Shown: piece by piece, positions 10,862 through 24,500 of the stretch
Numbering within the stretch: position 1 is the first letter of the stretch
Layout of the letters: each line of letters begins with the position of its first letter
Assembly (NCBI GenBank): GCA_037447605.1
Contig: CM074818.1
Location: 1,811,204-1,875,203 of the forward strand
DNA from: Zygnema circumcarinatum
Taxonomy: Eukaryota; Streptophyta; Zygnematophyceae; Zygnematales; Zygnemataceae
Direction: 5' to 3'
DNA: 64,000 nt
Notes under the pieces: model-generated
The model's input: the letters and a program-made list of their open reading frames with translations, nothing else
What the model was told of the DNA's origin: nothing
Database searches by the model: none
Made by a program: the position numbers and the translations under genes

Positions 10862-11970
10862 CAACTTCCATTCCCCCAAGTCTGTCTCCATCCATCCATC
10901 CGTCCATCCATGCATCCACATCCTCACGCTTCCATGGCCCATGGTTCCGTGGCTCTGTGAAACCACCTGTACGGCCAACTCCCCCAATGTCCTCTCCAGT
11001 ACGAAGGCGCCAAACCTGCCGTCCGTCGTTGTCCCGCTCACACGCAACCCCTATTGAGACAACAGCTACAACCTTCCGTACTCAACGTTCATACTATGCG
11101 AATACAACTTTAATTTTATCCTTTTTCGTGTTCACACATATTCTAAGAGTATCCGTACGGTACTTCTTGACCGTACAAACCCTCATCCACTTATGTCCGT
11201 ACATCTGCCGATTTCCAAAGGATCCTGTTATTTTCGATCCCTCTAGTCGTTCACACGTGCCATTTCCAGACCGGGATCCGTCGTTGTCCTCCGGCCTAGG
11301 CCGCCCCTGCCTGCCGACCGTTGAGGCAGCCGCCCGACCTCCTCCTCTAACGGGCGTCTCCGCCGCCATGGCCGGCCGGCCCCTGGCGGCTACTTCAGCT
11401 CCATGAGGAGGCTCGCACTGGCAGAGGGACCTCTCTCGGGCGCTCCTGCATCGGTCAATTTAGTCAATACAACCTCTCGTTCGGCTCCCTGGGGTGTATT
11501 AGGGTCGTATTTGGTACTTCTGAACGGGATTAAGTTCGTGAAGCTAGGTTACAGAGGCTGGTATCTGCATTTCCGGGTTTATTTATCGTTTTATATGATA
11601 AGTTGTTTATTATCTCGCTTCATAGTGTCGTCAGGACTAAAAGAAGCGGATGATAGTGCAGGAATCAGCGGTGCAGCGGAGTCATTTTTGTCGATTTCTT
11701 CAAGTTTTGAGCTGGTAGACGGCAGCGGGCTTAGAATCACAGCTGTAGAGCCTCCGGGATAATATACGAAAGCAAGATTTTTTTCATTTTTTCATAGAAA
11801 TTTGACTACCTTTTCCCTCAGTCGCTACAGTACGTTGCGTTTTGGAGTACCCAGTCGTTTTGGAGTAGCCAGTCTAGCGCTTTGAGTTGTTACATTTTTA
11901 TCAACATTATCATTTAATTATTTTACCGTTTTTATCAATTTATCATTTTCCTTAGTTTGCATTCGTTACG

Positions 11971-14900
11971 ATGGTTGAAGGCGGAGCAGCAGTTTCTTCC
12001 GGGAAGGAACAGAAGCGATGGACCATAAAAGACTTTGAGATCGGAAAGCCGTTGGGCCGCGGAAAATTTGGAAATGTGTACTTGGCTCGGGAGAAGAGGG
12101 TAAGCGGGAGAGCGTGGGAATAGGAATGATTAATTTTTTTTTCTGGTCTAATTATGGCAGTTACTTAAGGCATTCTCAATCCTTTACGAGCAAAATTATG
12201 ATTCAGAAAGCAGCTTTTCTGAGTTCTGCAGGTAAATGTATGCTTTACTGGTTTCATGTCCTGTCGTACTTTCCTTTTTTGAGATATGCCCATATTTTGT
12301 CGGTGAGTTCGGATTTTCTGTCGTTGTTCCTTACCTTTCCTACGCTCTTCCTTTTTTTAAAAATGTGTTTGAGCAGAGCAAGTATGTGGTCGCCTTGAAG
12401 GTGCTCTTCAAGACGCAGCTGCAGCAGTCCCAAGTGGAGCATCAGCTCCGCCGAGAGATTGAAATTCAGAGCCATCTCCGCCATCCCAACATTCTCCGCC
12501 TCTTTGGATACTTTTACGATGAGGTCAAACTCTCTCTCTCTCTCTCTCCCTCTCCTTTCTCTCCCACACTCTCACTGTCGCTCCTTCTATCGCTATCGCT
12601 CGCTCTCCCTCTCAGCTCTGTATGTATTGTCGGAAGCAGAGAAAAAGTTGACGCTTTTCCTTGCGGGGACTGTTTTTCTCTTTCTGTCTGTTATAGAATG
12701 ATGGTTAGGAAAGAGAGGCTCTCGGTAAAGTTATTATGCCTTACTGTTTTATTAATGTTTGCAAGTTTGATGACAAGAAAAAGAAAGGCCATACCCTTCC
12801 TGGGCTATTCTCCTCATCCAGTGTTGGTGGTCATGGCGGAGCCTTTCTATGAATAGCATTTGGCCTTTTCTTGGTGCTTATGATTCACTTATTGTTACTT
12901 ATTTGAAGTATGCCGATGTCCTGTTGTTGGCTGCATGCAGACTCGCGTTTACCTCATTTTGGAATATGCTGCCCATGGAGAGCTGTACAAGGAGCTTCAG
13001 AAAACTGGACATTTCAGCGACAAGCGGTCGGCTACGGTACATAATGCCACTTATCACCATTTTTTACATTCCATGTTGATCCTTCCTTCCCTCCCCCTCC
13101 CGCTCCCCCCTCTTCCTCGCTCTTCCCATCCCTCCCTCCCTCCCTCTCTCCTCCCCTCTCTCCTTTTCCCATCCCTTTCCTCCTCTCTCTCGCTCTTTCT
13201 CTTTCTCTCTCTCTCTATTAGATCCACGCAGTTGAAAAAGATATGCAAAGCTCGGCCAGAAGTATCCCTATAAGCATGTATGCCAGCCGTCCCACTTTCT
13301 AATCTCCCGAAAATGTTTCTCCTTTCCTTTTTGAAGCCCTGCTTTTGACTCTGACCCTGCTTGATGGGTGGGTGACCCCCTTTTTTATTTTTTTGCAGTA
13401 TATCGCTTCCTTGGCTCGAGCGCTGCAATACTGCCATGGGAAGCATGTCATTCACCGTGATATCAAACCGGAGAATCTCCTAATAGGAGCAAAGGTGAAC
13501 CAATCTGTTGCCTGCACATGCATTGTAGCCATTGACGGGGAGATTTGATCCTCCCCCTTTCTTCTCTCTCACTCGCTCTCTCGCCCCCTCCCCACACACT
13601 CTCCCCCACATCTCTCCTTAGTGCATGCCATAGTAATTTTTAGTTCTTTCGTTTGGCTCTGTATTGCCAGTGTGCTTTGGCGCTGCCCCTGAGGCGGGCA
13701 AACGAGAGAGAGAGAGAGAGATAGAGGGAGATCTGTATTCCTTTGCTTAAACGAAACTTTTTCCAATTCAAGGATGTATGGAATTCTGTTTTACAAAAAA
13801 GACTTGTTGAAACGCGTGCAGGGCGAGTTGAAAATTGCCGACTTTGGTTGGTCGGTGCATGCTCCAAGCAACCGCCGAAAAACACTTTGTGGAACTCTCG
13901 ACTACCTCCCTCCTGAAATGGGTAAGAACGAACTTCCATACCCTTGTCTGCCCCATCGGCTCTACTTCCCTGGCCTTCTCTCCGGTCCTCTTTCCTTCTT
14001 TCCTCCTCTTTTCCCCTTCTCTCCCGTTCCTCCTCTCCGCTTTTCCTCCACTCCCTCCATTACTCCTTCATTTCTTATCACCCTTTCATTCAAGCCTACC
14101 GCTGCAGTGCTGATTCTCTGTAGTGAAAGCAGAGTTTTTCTCCGTTTCTAGTCAAGACCAGTCTGGCGTTGTCTCTCTCTCTCTCTGCCCCCCCCCCCCC
14201 CCCACTCTCTCTCTCCCTCTTTCTCTCTTTCTCCTCCGCCCACGGCTGCTGACTAAGTCTCTTTCTTCCATGCCGAGCAGTGGAGGGGAAGGAGCACAGC
14301 TCTTTTGTCGACGTGTGGACTTTGGGAGTCCTCCTTTATGAGTTCCTCGTAGGGCAGCCTCCCTTTGAAGCTTATGGCCACTCCGAAACATATAAGCGGT
14401 AAGCAACGGAGTCTCATCTATGGAACTTATAACTTATATATATGTATACTATTAATATACTTGGCTTTATTATTGGCGTGGGCTTCATTGAGTGTGTTCC
14501 GCTCTCTCTCTCACACACACTCTCCCTCTCTCTCTCTTGTTCTCCCTCCCTCTCTCCTTTTCCCATCCCTTTCCTCCTCTCTCTCGCTCTTTCTCTTTCT
14601 CTCTCTCTCTATTAGATCCACGCAGTTGAAAAAGATATGCAAAGCTCGGCCAGAAGTATCCCTATAAGCATGTATGCCAGCCGTCCCACTTTCTAATCTC
14701 CCGAAAATGTTTCTCCTTTCCTTTTTGAAGCCCTGCTTTTGACTCTGACCCTGCTTGATGGGTGGGTGACCCCCTTTTTTATTTTTTTGCAGTATATCGC
14801 TTCCTTGGCTCGAGCGCTGCAATACTGCCATGGGAAGCATGTCATTCACCGTGATATCAAACCGGAGAATCTCCTAATAGGAGCAAAGGTGAACCAATCT

Positions 14901-16325
14901 GTTGCCTGCACATGCATTGTAGCCATTGACGGGGAGATTTGATCCTCCCCCTTTCTTCTCTCTCACTCGCTCTCTCGCCCCCTCCCCACACACTCTCCCC
15001 CACATCTCTCCTTAGTGCATGCCATAGTAATTTTTAGTTCTTTCGTTTGGCTCTGTATTGCCAGTGTGCTTTGGCGCTGCCCCTGAGGCGGGCAAACGAG
15101 AGAGAGAGAGAGAGATAGAGGGAGATCTGTATTCCTTTGCTTAAACGAAACTTTTTCCAATTCAAGGATGTATGGAATTCTGTTTTACAAAAAAGACTTG
15201 TTGAAACGCGTGCAGGGCGAGTTGAAAATTGCCGACTTTGGTTGGTCGGTGCATGCTCCAAGCAACCGCCGAAAAACACTTTGTGGAACTCTCGACTACC
15301 TCCCTCCTGAAATGGGTAAGAACGAACTTCCATACCCTTGTCTGCCCCATCGGCTCTACTTCCCTGGCCTTCTCTCCGGTCCTCTTTCCTTCTTTCCTCC
15401 TCTTTTCCCCTTCTCTCCCGTTCCTCCTCTCCGCTTTTCCTCCACTCCCTCCATTACTCCTTCATTTCTTATCACCCTTTCATTCAAGCCTACCGCTGCA
15501 GTGCTGATTCTCTGTAGTGAAAGCAGAGTTTTTCTCCGTTTCTAGTCAAGACCAGTCTGGCGTTGTCTCTCTCTCTCTCTGCCCCCCCCCCCCCCCCACT
15601 CTCTCTCTCCCTCTTTCTCTCTTTCTCCTCCGCCCACGGCTGCTGACTAAGTCTCTTTCTTCCATGCCGAGCAGTGGAGGGGAAGGAGCACAGCTCTTTT
15701 GTCGACGTGTGGACTTTGGGAGTCCTCCTTTATGAGTTCCTCGTAGGGCAGCCTCCCTTTGAAGCTTATGGCCACTCCGAAACATATAAGCGGTAAGCAA
15801 CGGAGTCTCATCTATGGAACTTATAACTTATATATATGTATACTATTAATATACTTGGCTTTATTATTGGCGTGGGCTTCATTGAGTGTGTTCCGCTCTC
15901 TCTCTCACACACACTCTCCCTCTCTCTCTCTTGTTCTCCCTCCCTCTCTCGCTATCTCTCCTGCAGGATCGTGAAGGTGGACCTCCAGTTTCCGAAGAAG
16001 CCGGAAGTGAGCGCAGCTGCGAGGGATCTCATTACTAAGGTGAGAAGGAGAGCTTCCCTACTCCCCCCTCTTGCTCGTGCCCGTTTCCCCTTCCTCTCCC
16101 TTTCTCTCTCACCCCGTCGTTCACTCCTCTCTCTCTCGTTGTCTCAAACAGTCTTGACACGTGTTCTGTGAATGTCTCTCTCGCTCTCTCCTTCTCTCTG
16201 TGCAGCTCCTGGTGAAGAATCCGAAGCAGAGGATGCCTCTCTCCGAGGTCCTCACCCATCCCTGGATTGTAGAGAATGCCTCGCCCTCCGGCTTTTGGGA
16301 CATCGGCTCTGTAGCAGAAAAGTGA
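11971..16325 (+). CDS. Aurora-type mitotic Ser/Thr kinase with internal tandem exon duplication
   Basis: Eight exons with one copy of the duplicated block give 292 residues: 11971-12099, 12377-12523, 12941-13036, 13399-13494, 13822-13921, 14281-14398, 15967-16039 and 16206-16325. Kinase motifs seen are the glycine loop GRGKFGNV (about 29-36), catalytic Lys in VALK (51), HRDIKPEN (Asp145), DFGWS (Asp163), activation-loop RRKTLCGT (Thr177) and DYLPPEM. The length and [18 protein letters not shown] context fit Aurora kinases, which control spindle and chromosome segregation. The N-terminal extension is very short, as in plant Aurora 1/2. Exons 4-6 recur at 14793-14888, 15216-15315 and 15675-15792. 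The three sum to 314 bases, so including both copies shifts the frame. An intact kinase needs one block skipped, unless the duplication is an assembly artefact. Confidence 0.9.
13154..14547 (+). repeat. 1,394-bp tandem duplication, copy 1 (Aurora exons 4-6)
   Basis: This block is repeated without visible difference at 14548-15941. It holds exons 4, 5 and 6 of the Aurora gene and their introns. The junctions share a short CCCTCTCTC microhomology lying in CT-rich intron sequence, which fits slippage or unequal exchange between pyrimidine tracts. Confidence 0.92.
14548..15941 (+). repeat. 1,394-bp tandem duplication, copy 2
   Basis: This is the second copy of the Aurora exon 4-6 block, followed by the native intron into exon 7. 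Even the 16-base poly-C run in the intron (near 14188 and 15582) and the GA microsatellites have the same length in both copies, so the event is very recent or is a false duplication in the assembly. Confidence 0.92.
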
Positions 16326-18528
16326 AGAGAATTTTCTTCAAAGAAATTTCCTAAAGAAGCTGGAGAGAGAGAGAGAGAGAGAGAGAGTGGGGGGGGAGGG
16401 AAAGAGAGAGTGAGAGGCTGGACCATGGCAGGAGTAGTGTTCCTGAAGGCCTACTTTGAACATATAAGGCTGTTCAAGATGGTCCTTAACACTGATTGTT
16501 AGGATTCCACGATAGACATTTTGCTGTACTGGAGCAAAATACGGTATTGTCATATACCCCTTTCTAGCAGGATAGCTAGTGATAGCCATAGCAATAGCAC
16601 TATTTAGCACTATCGCATGTTGTAAAGAGAGAATGGTTTGGGATTGACTGTAAAGGGAAAGTGAAGAGTGGTAGTGGTTGTAAAGATTGGGTTTTTGCCG
16701 TGATTCGATGTAAAGATCTCCAATAGAATGGCCTCATTTTGACCCTCACCATGGTGAAAACTTTCGGGTTTTTATGGCTCAGAGTTCAGGTTGCCCTCGT
16801 TTAGGGTTCAGTGCTCCGGGCGAAGGGCTGTGGTTCTCTCTCCCACACTCTCCCTATCTCTCACTCCCCCTCTATTCTCGCTTTGTACCCGCCGGCAGTC
16901 AGTCCGGGTGGGTTTATGGGTCCAGCCAGGCTTACGCACGCAGACCGTCTTCGATGGTGCCTGCGGAGGAAAATTTGGGCATGGGCTTTGTTCCAGCCAC
17001 TGCCAATGGTCGCCAACCATTGGCGATGGTTGGTTACTGTGACCCGTGCCAATGTCTAGCCAGCATTGTAATGTTGGCAATGTTGCAATGTGCACTGTTG
17101 TTGTTGTTGCAATGTTTTTGAAAAATTCCAGACATGGCCCCCTGGTTTAACTGACTTACACAGAAAGTACTTACCGTACAGAAAGCGTTCAGCACGGTCA
17201 GTCCGGTAACTGTTTCAACCGAGATTCGTACAATTTTGGCTTTTTCCTTTCTCGCCAAAATCGCGGTGTGGATCCGTGTCGTGGATGCAGGGTCAACCAG
17301 CCAACCGTTGGACCCTGCCAACCGCTTCCAACGGTTGTAATGGTTGGAAACCATTGGTTGGCTGACTCAACAACCCATTGCCATTGATTGAGAGGCCAAG
17401 CAAAAGGAAAAGCCAAGCCAAGCGATTGCGTTCCATTGCCATAGCTGCTATTCGTGATTGGCTGAACAAGCCAACCGTTGTCAACGGTTGCAAGAATTGG
17501 ATCAGTGGTGGACAAACCATAGATTAGCCAACCTTAGGCAGACAATGTCGTTTGGGCCAATGATTGCGACCCAATGGTCCGACCTTCTCCTTCTTCTTCT
17601 TGGTGGTTTCTGGTTTTTGGTTTCTGGTTTTGTACGGTTCCCTAAAGTTCTCGTGAGAGAGGGAGGTTCAGGCTTCCGGAGGACTATTTTTGGAATATTT
17701 TTTAATGCCATACCGTCGTATATTTTTAAGGAGGCGGCGGTTCTGACCGTTACCGTACGGAGAATCTCGACTTCAATTTTTGAATTCCGTGGTACGGAAC
17801 CGGAATTTGAAGCTGATCAATTTTCATTCATGGTCCTTTTAATCTTTTCCTGGCACAAAAAAATGTCATAAAAATTTTCTCGTTCTACAAATATATCTGA
17901 CGGGGCATTCTCCGCTGCCGCCACGTCAGATACAGACTGCTAGGGCAGGGAAGATAAAAAGTTTTTTCAACTGAAAAATTTGTTTCGGGCAGAATTGCGG
18001 TCTGGAAAGAAAATTGTGAAGCTGCCAACGGCTAGGGTGCCCGCAGACTTCGGAACGGGTTCTATGTGAGCAGTTACAGTAACGGTCCAACGCTCTGCAC
18101 ATGGAACCTGCCTGCAGCCCCTCCCTGCTCCTGCTGGCCATCAAACCTGCAGGACGGTCGCTTTGATGTCACCTTGTAGCTCACATTTAGCATATTCTAA
18201 GCAAGCATTTTATTTATATATTCATTAGCACGAGAGTTTCTTTTATCACTGTTATTTTGGCTTAAGATTCCTCACTTTTTTGCCCTATTTTTCCGCCAGC
18301 TTGTGTATATGTACATCCCCAGAGAGGAAGCAGGCATTGCCTTGCTCTTCACTTTTTCTGAAGGCTGCTTGTATGCAACTTGCATAGCTGCAAGCAAGAG
18401 TTCTGAACAGCTGCAGAAGAAAGCCAAGGGCTAGGTTTAAATAAGCTTCGACTGCATAGCTTTTAGCAGTTCCATTCTCTCACTTGGATAATAAAGCAGG
18501 CGGAGGAGAATCTTGTCTCCGAAGCAGC
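16326..18528. other. Intergenic; CCAACCGTTGG-type palindrome cluster at 16.98-17.56 kb
   Basis: No supported gene. A GA run follows the Aurora stop (16362-16388). Between about 16985 and 17560 the words CCAACC, GTTGG, CCATTGG and AACGGTTG recur many times in both orientations, giving potential hairpins such as GCCAACCGTTGG. From 17.6 to 18.5 kb I see only AT-richer unique sequence and some GTACGG words. Confidence 0.5.
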
Positions 18529-21500
18529 ATGACGGAGATCAGACGAAACCTTGCTGGCTCTTTCAGCATTCCAGACAATGACGAGCAAAATGCACGAAAT
18601 TCGGACGCTCAAATTGAAACTGATTCAAGCTCTATGAAGGTGTTCTTGAGGATAAGACCTGCACTCATCGGCTCTCAAAGGGAGGGAAGCAGCAATGAGG
18701 AAGCGGCGCTCTGTTTAGCAGAGCAGGGGGCCAATGGAGTCGAGCTTGCAGGGAGCGGCAGACACCGTGTAGAGATATTCGAGAATTTTGCAAGAGTGTT
18801 TGGGCAAACTTCGGGACAGGTGCCTTTTTCGCTTTCTGATGAAAAAAAAGAACCTTTATTTTAATTTGCAGTTGCCAACAATACCGTCCAGCCTGTTATT
18901 TAAATGTTTGAAGAATTTACTTCAAATAGAGGCTGTGGTTTGTTGACTTTCTTTTACATGCTTGGAAAGGAACTGTGGTCTGCGTTCCGCGGGCTGTGGT
19001 CGTCAGAGACAGACTGCAGATTTCTGTTTATGTTACCAACAGACAGATGTTGTATGGTGGATGGATGCCTGGCCCAAAATGTTACGAGCAGCAAGACGTG
19101 AATGCTTTGAAGTTTTGCTTGTTTGTATCTTCAGAGAGAAGTATTTGAAGAGGCCCTTGCTCCGATGGTGGACGCTCTTGCAACCAGAGACGAAAGTGGA
19201 CTTTTGATGTCTTATGGGGGAACAAACGCAGGTACATAGTGCCATCCATACTGACGAAAAAATGAGGAAGTTTTTGCAGCAATTTGAAGTCAGGTCGTGA
19301 GCGAAAGGCTAAGTAGTCGGCACATTGTGTCGTCCTTAACAGAATTCTTGGCATCCAAGACAATCTCCTTGCTTTTTGAACTGACCGGAGAACTTGAGTA
19401 TGCAACAGGGAAAACTCATACCATGTTTGGAGACTTGGACTCACCTGGACTGATACCTCAAGCTGTGGAGCGCCTGTTTAAATTGAGGAACAAGCTGCTG
19501 GTTGAAGAAACTGGAAGGTCAGTTGGCTATGCGATTCTTGTAAAATTGCGTTATTATACATAGTGCAAACTTACAAATACTTCGAGGTAGATATTGGCAA
19601 ACTCTATTCAGAAGATCGTAGCTAATGAGGGCAGCATAAAGGAAGGACTTCCCATTCACTCTCCAACTGTGCAACAGGTCTACATGCATTGAGCTTATTG
19701 TCCACATTTGACACTTTCTATGCATGCTGCTTTCAGGAAATGGGATATCTATCTGTCCATGTTTGAGTTCTATTCAAACAGGCCCTCGTCCCGAAAAGAG
19801 AACATTTATGACCTGCTTGGAAACCAGCCCTCCAATAAAGGCAGAGACGGGGGCCTTGTAGTGGAGGACATCCCTTCACGTTGCCAAACATTTCTTAAGG
19901 GCGTGACATCGGTGCGTCATTTCTTCCATTTCTTTGGAGGAAAAAGAAAATAGTGCGACTTTGTTTTTCAGTCTAGCTTGAATGTGAACAATGGGATGGA
20001 TGGGGCCAGTTCCTTTTTAGAAATCGCTGCAAGTTAAGACTGAGTCACAATGTGGTCAAGACTTAGTCACTGTGAGGGCTTGTTGATGTGCAGGTTCTTG
20101 TGTACTCGTATGAAGCTGCAGTTGCCGTTCTAAGCCAGGGACAATCAAACCGCACGACTAGAGAAACGTCAGTGAACAAGGCATCTAGGTAAGCTTTCCT
20201 TTGGGGTTTTCAACATCCTCTCTCTCTTGCTCTCTCTCACTTTCTATCTCTCTTTCTAGCATATTATTTGAGGATAGCACTGTCGTGCCCGTTTTCTACT
20301 TGATCGTTTGTGCATACGTTGGCGCTATGAGGTTCACACTGTTCTTTCTGAAAATATGTGTGTTCAACACTCACCGGCCGTGCATATATGAAGAAAAACA
20401 TAAAAGATAGCATACACATCTGTGAATTTCCAAAAAGATGCATCTACCATACTTCAGTGCTGTGTTGTGTAGAAAAAAAAAATCAGTAGCACGATTCCCT
20501 AAATCAATTCGGATTGCTGAGCAAAGTAACGTTTTCTCGTGAAACTCATTGTATTTCAGATATTATTTTCGATTTTTCACCCCAAATCTATTGGCTGCTT
20601 TTGCAACCTGAAGCGGTTTAAAATGATAATCAGAAAATCTATTATTATTATCTTTAACTGGAGTTTCATTCCTTGGACCATCGATTTCTTTGTGCGGTTT
20701 CTGTTGTGGTGCAGCCGCTCGCATTGTGGCGTTACCTTTCAGCTCTTCTCTCGAAATGAACCAGAAAGGTCGATGGGAGAGGATCCTCCTTCTATTCAGA
20801 GCGGTCAACTCACAATCATTGACTTGGCCGGATGTGAGAGAGAAGCAGAAACAAAGAACGCTGTACGGTCCACTCACCCCTAAACTTTGAACTCTTCTTT
20901 TAGAAATGTTGGAGTCAAAAAGACTTATTGAAATATTCAAGTAACATTGAAGGCAAAAATGGGGAAATGTCGACCCTCGTCGGCTGGTTTTGGAAGGAAT
21001 GAGAAAAAATCTACAGCATACTTGCAAACGAGATAGAAGCTTATTCGAGTCATATGAAGCTTTTTATCAAGCTTAGCACATTGGTGATGTAGTCGGCCAT
21101 ACATAATATTTGAGGACTGACTCAGTTTCTCCTTTTGGAAGTTTTCAAGCATAGCAGTTCTATGATTAGAGCAATGACTAGGCACATATACAGGAGCAAA
21201 AAATGGAGAGAAGTGAGGAAGGGAGTTGAGGGAGTGCGAGAGAGGGGAGAAAGAGAGGAGAGGACTGGACAAGAGTGAAGACGAGAGGTTGTAGAGGGTA
21301 GGGAGGAGAGATGGTAAGTCATTCTGAAGCTAAAGCCCACTGACAGAGGAGCAAGGTCTATTTGGCAGGGCCCTCAACTGAATGAGAGTAACTACATCAA
21401 CAACAGCTTTTTGGAAATCGGAAAATGTTTTCGGGTAAGTCAGAATAAACACTGCCTGGGAGCGTAACAGAAGACAGTTTCTGAATACTGTTTGCTGCTT

Positions 21501-24500
21501 CCAAATTTCCGGCTCAAATGTTCTCAATTTTCTTGTAAAATGGACGTAGGGCAAGTCCAGTATACAACGAACATTTTTTTGCTTTTCTCTGAATTATCAA
21601 TAAAATTTCTGAATAATAAGTTGATTTCTTGTTGGAGGAAACAGGCACGACTCAACCTGCAACGAAAAGCCTTCCAAGAGAACTATAGAAACCTTAATGT
21701 ATGTGGCCCATTAGCTCTTTTCACACAGCTCTTTTCCTCGCCCCTCTGAAGGTCAAAGTTTTGATGATCAGCAGCTTGGCAGTTCTTAAATAATTATGAA
21801 CCTATAGTAACTAACTATACTAACTACACTTGTACGTATTGCCTCACGTCTGTTAGGCGAAGCAAAAACTTCCGCCCCTTTTATAAATCGTTCATGCAGG
21901 GTGGTCGTGTATAGAGGAGAGTCTCTGCTTCTGAATGTGAGATATGATGTTGCTGAATCTGCAGATATTATGGTACTTAAAGTATTACTTGAGAGGCAAC
22001 TATCGAACGACAATGGTAAGTTCGACTCCTTACCTTTCAACCTCCCCTTTTCTAGCCTTCCAGGATATGAAAGTGAGAATGGAGAAATATTAAAGCCTAA
22101 ACAGAGATTCACAAGGTGGACTTAAAATGAGTCACAAGCTCCTCTCTCTCTCTCTCTCTTAGTTGCAAGCAGGAGAGGGGAGGGCTGTATGAGTCTTAAA
22201 GCTATGAGTTAATACTAATGTTTCCTTTTGGAGGGAGGGATGACAGATGGTGAATGTGAGCCCTTTAAAAGAAGACTTCCATCATACACTGCATGTCCTC
22301 AACCAGACAAGAGACTACTATGGGATTAGGTACCCCCATTCTTCCTACTTTGCTCATTCCTTCCGCTCCCCGGCTCTCATTTCTCCCCCTCTCTCTCTCC
22401 CGCTATTCAAAGTCAGTTTTATGTGAAATCTCCCCCACTCGCACCTTCTTTCTTCTCGTTTGATTCTCTGTGAACGTGAAAACCCTTTATAAATTTAAGT
22501 CTAAGTTTTAAGATTTATTTGAAACTGCATGTACTTCGGATGCTTCCTATACAGATATGTCCCTCCTAAGATTCCTCCTCCACCCAAGACTAGGGGCAAG
22601 ACCCCCCGCAATATTAAGAACAGTTCTAAGAGGGACAGAGAGGTGGTAACCCAAACTACTTCAAATGCAATTGAAGAGGAACCATTTCCCTTTGGGAAGA
22701 GAACGAAGCACGAGGCCTCTCCTTTGCCATCTGAATCGTACAAAATGGAGGGAGAAACGATGAAATTGGATGAATCTCACGCAAACTTTGAGATTATGGA
22801 AGGAGACAAACAGGCAGACTTGGTGGAGGAAAATAAAGGGTTCAAGGCCAAAGTGAAGGAGCTGACGTGTGAAGTAGAACGGCTCAAAAAAGCACTTGAG
22901 GACCAAGAAATAGCTGCCTTTGAAAATCAGAAGAGGATTGTGGAGAGGGTAAGTTGGCTGTTTTTCTTTTGATCTTAGGTCTAAGTCTTTCAGTCATAGG
23001 TCTAAGTAATAGAATGCCTTTTTTGCCGGAAACTTTCTTTGAGTCGTTCAATGTCAGCGTTCAGCCCAGCTTCAAATCTACACTAAAAACTCATAAAACG
23101 GTAATGAGTAATACCGTAATAGCTTTGCTTTGCTTTCAATGGGCAACAGATAGTTGTGACAAATGGTTTCAACTTCTTGAGTTGGTTTGCAGTTTATTGA
23201 AACAAACCAGGAGGTAGTGAGGACAGCCATGAAGACACAGAGCATGAAGGTTCGTCTACTACCACTACTCTCTCTCTCTCTCTCTGCTCTCAGATTGTCT
23301 TTCCAGCATATATGTATATATATATATATTTTTTTGGGGTCTTTAGGCAAGGTGTGTCAGCATTATTGAGTGTTCCGAAGCCTGATTTCTCCTTCTCCAA
23401 TGAGAGCAAAAACAAAGTGCTTCAAAGATATAAGAATGCGTAGTGATAGTCCGCAGAGTTTTTTTGGTTTTTCTTTTTACACGTGCAGGCTGCTATAGAG
23501 AGGACGGAAGTATTCCCATGGAGTAATGACAAAGATTCTCCAAATCATACTCCTGAAGCATGGAGGAGTGAAACTGTGGGAGGTGAGAGGGAGAAGAGTA
23601 TTCTTAAAGAAAGCAGTAGTCACAGTTTAGCATTAGCAGCTGGGAAAGCTACGGGAGGAAAAAGCTTGAAAAGGAGTGAACGAAGAGGGAAACGAGGAAC
23701 AATAATCGGTTGGGAAACTTCTCAGAAAATCCGGAATGTTCAAATGGGTAATTTCTCATGTGCTAGGAATGGATATAAGGTCCAAGAGCCTTGCTCTATT
23801 GACAAAGGAAGGAGATGGGAGGAGAGGTCGGTAGGGTTTTCTGAAGACGGAGACAGACAAGAATATTTCGACTGTCTAGGAGAGAATGCTTTTGATTTCA
23901 TTCCAATGGAGGGTGTTCGTTTAAGCATGGAGGAGGGAGGGAGAGCAGTGGGAGGGAATGAGGCTGAGGTAGCGGACGAGATAGAAGAGAGAGGAGAGTA
24001 CGAGGAAGCGGTAGCGCATCAATTGGATCACAGTGATTGTAAAGGAAGAAAGGAGATTGTCCAATTGATTCAAGAAGCAGTCAATGCAGCTCTTGAGAGG
24101 GAGAGAGATGAGGTGCGAAAGAGAGAGAGAGCAGAGGTGGAGGAAGCGGTAGCAGCTGAAAGACGAAGGTTGGAGGTGAGTAACCTTTTTTTCTAGGGTT
24201 GGTCGTTTCTAGTGATTCCTGAAGCACGCGGTATGGAGAGAGTGAGAGAGCAAGATGAGAGAGAGAGGGAGAGCTTGAGGAGACAGAGAGGAGAGAGAGA
24301 GCGAAAGAGAGAACAGCTCATTTACTCCAGCTTGTGAATGTGTTTGTTCTGTCGATCATTGCTCTTTACTCGTTATACTAAGTGGGCTGCTTTGTGGAAT
24401 TTTTCTTTATGTTGTCCTTTCTTTAATATGCAGGAGGATCATAAAGCTGAGGTTGATAACTTAACCAAGAGAGTGGCAGCACTTGACAAGGAGTTGGAGA

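Noticed and set aside
11403-11762. 119-residue plus-strand ORF before the Aurora gene
   Set aside because: No recognisable domain, no upstream splice support, and mixed composition. It is likely a chance frame in the Aurora 5' region.
12236-12856. 206-residue single-frame ORF covering Aurora exon 2
   Set aside because: Only 12377-12523 is kinase sequence. The rest is intron on both sides, shown by splice signals and CT repeats.
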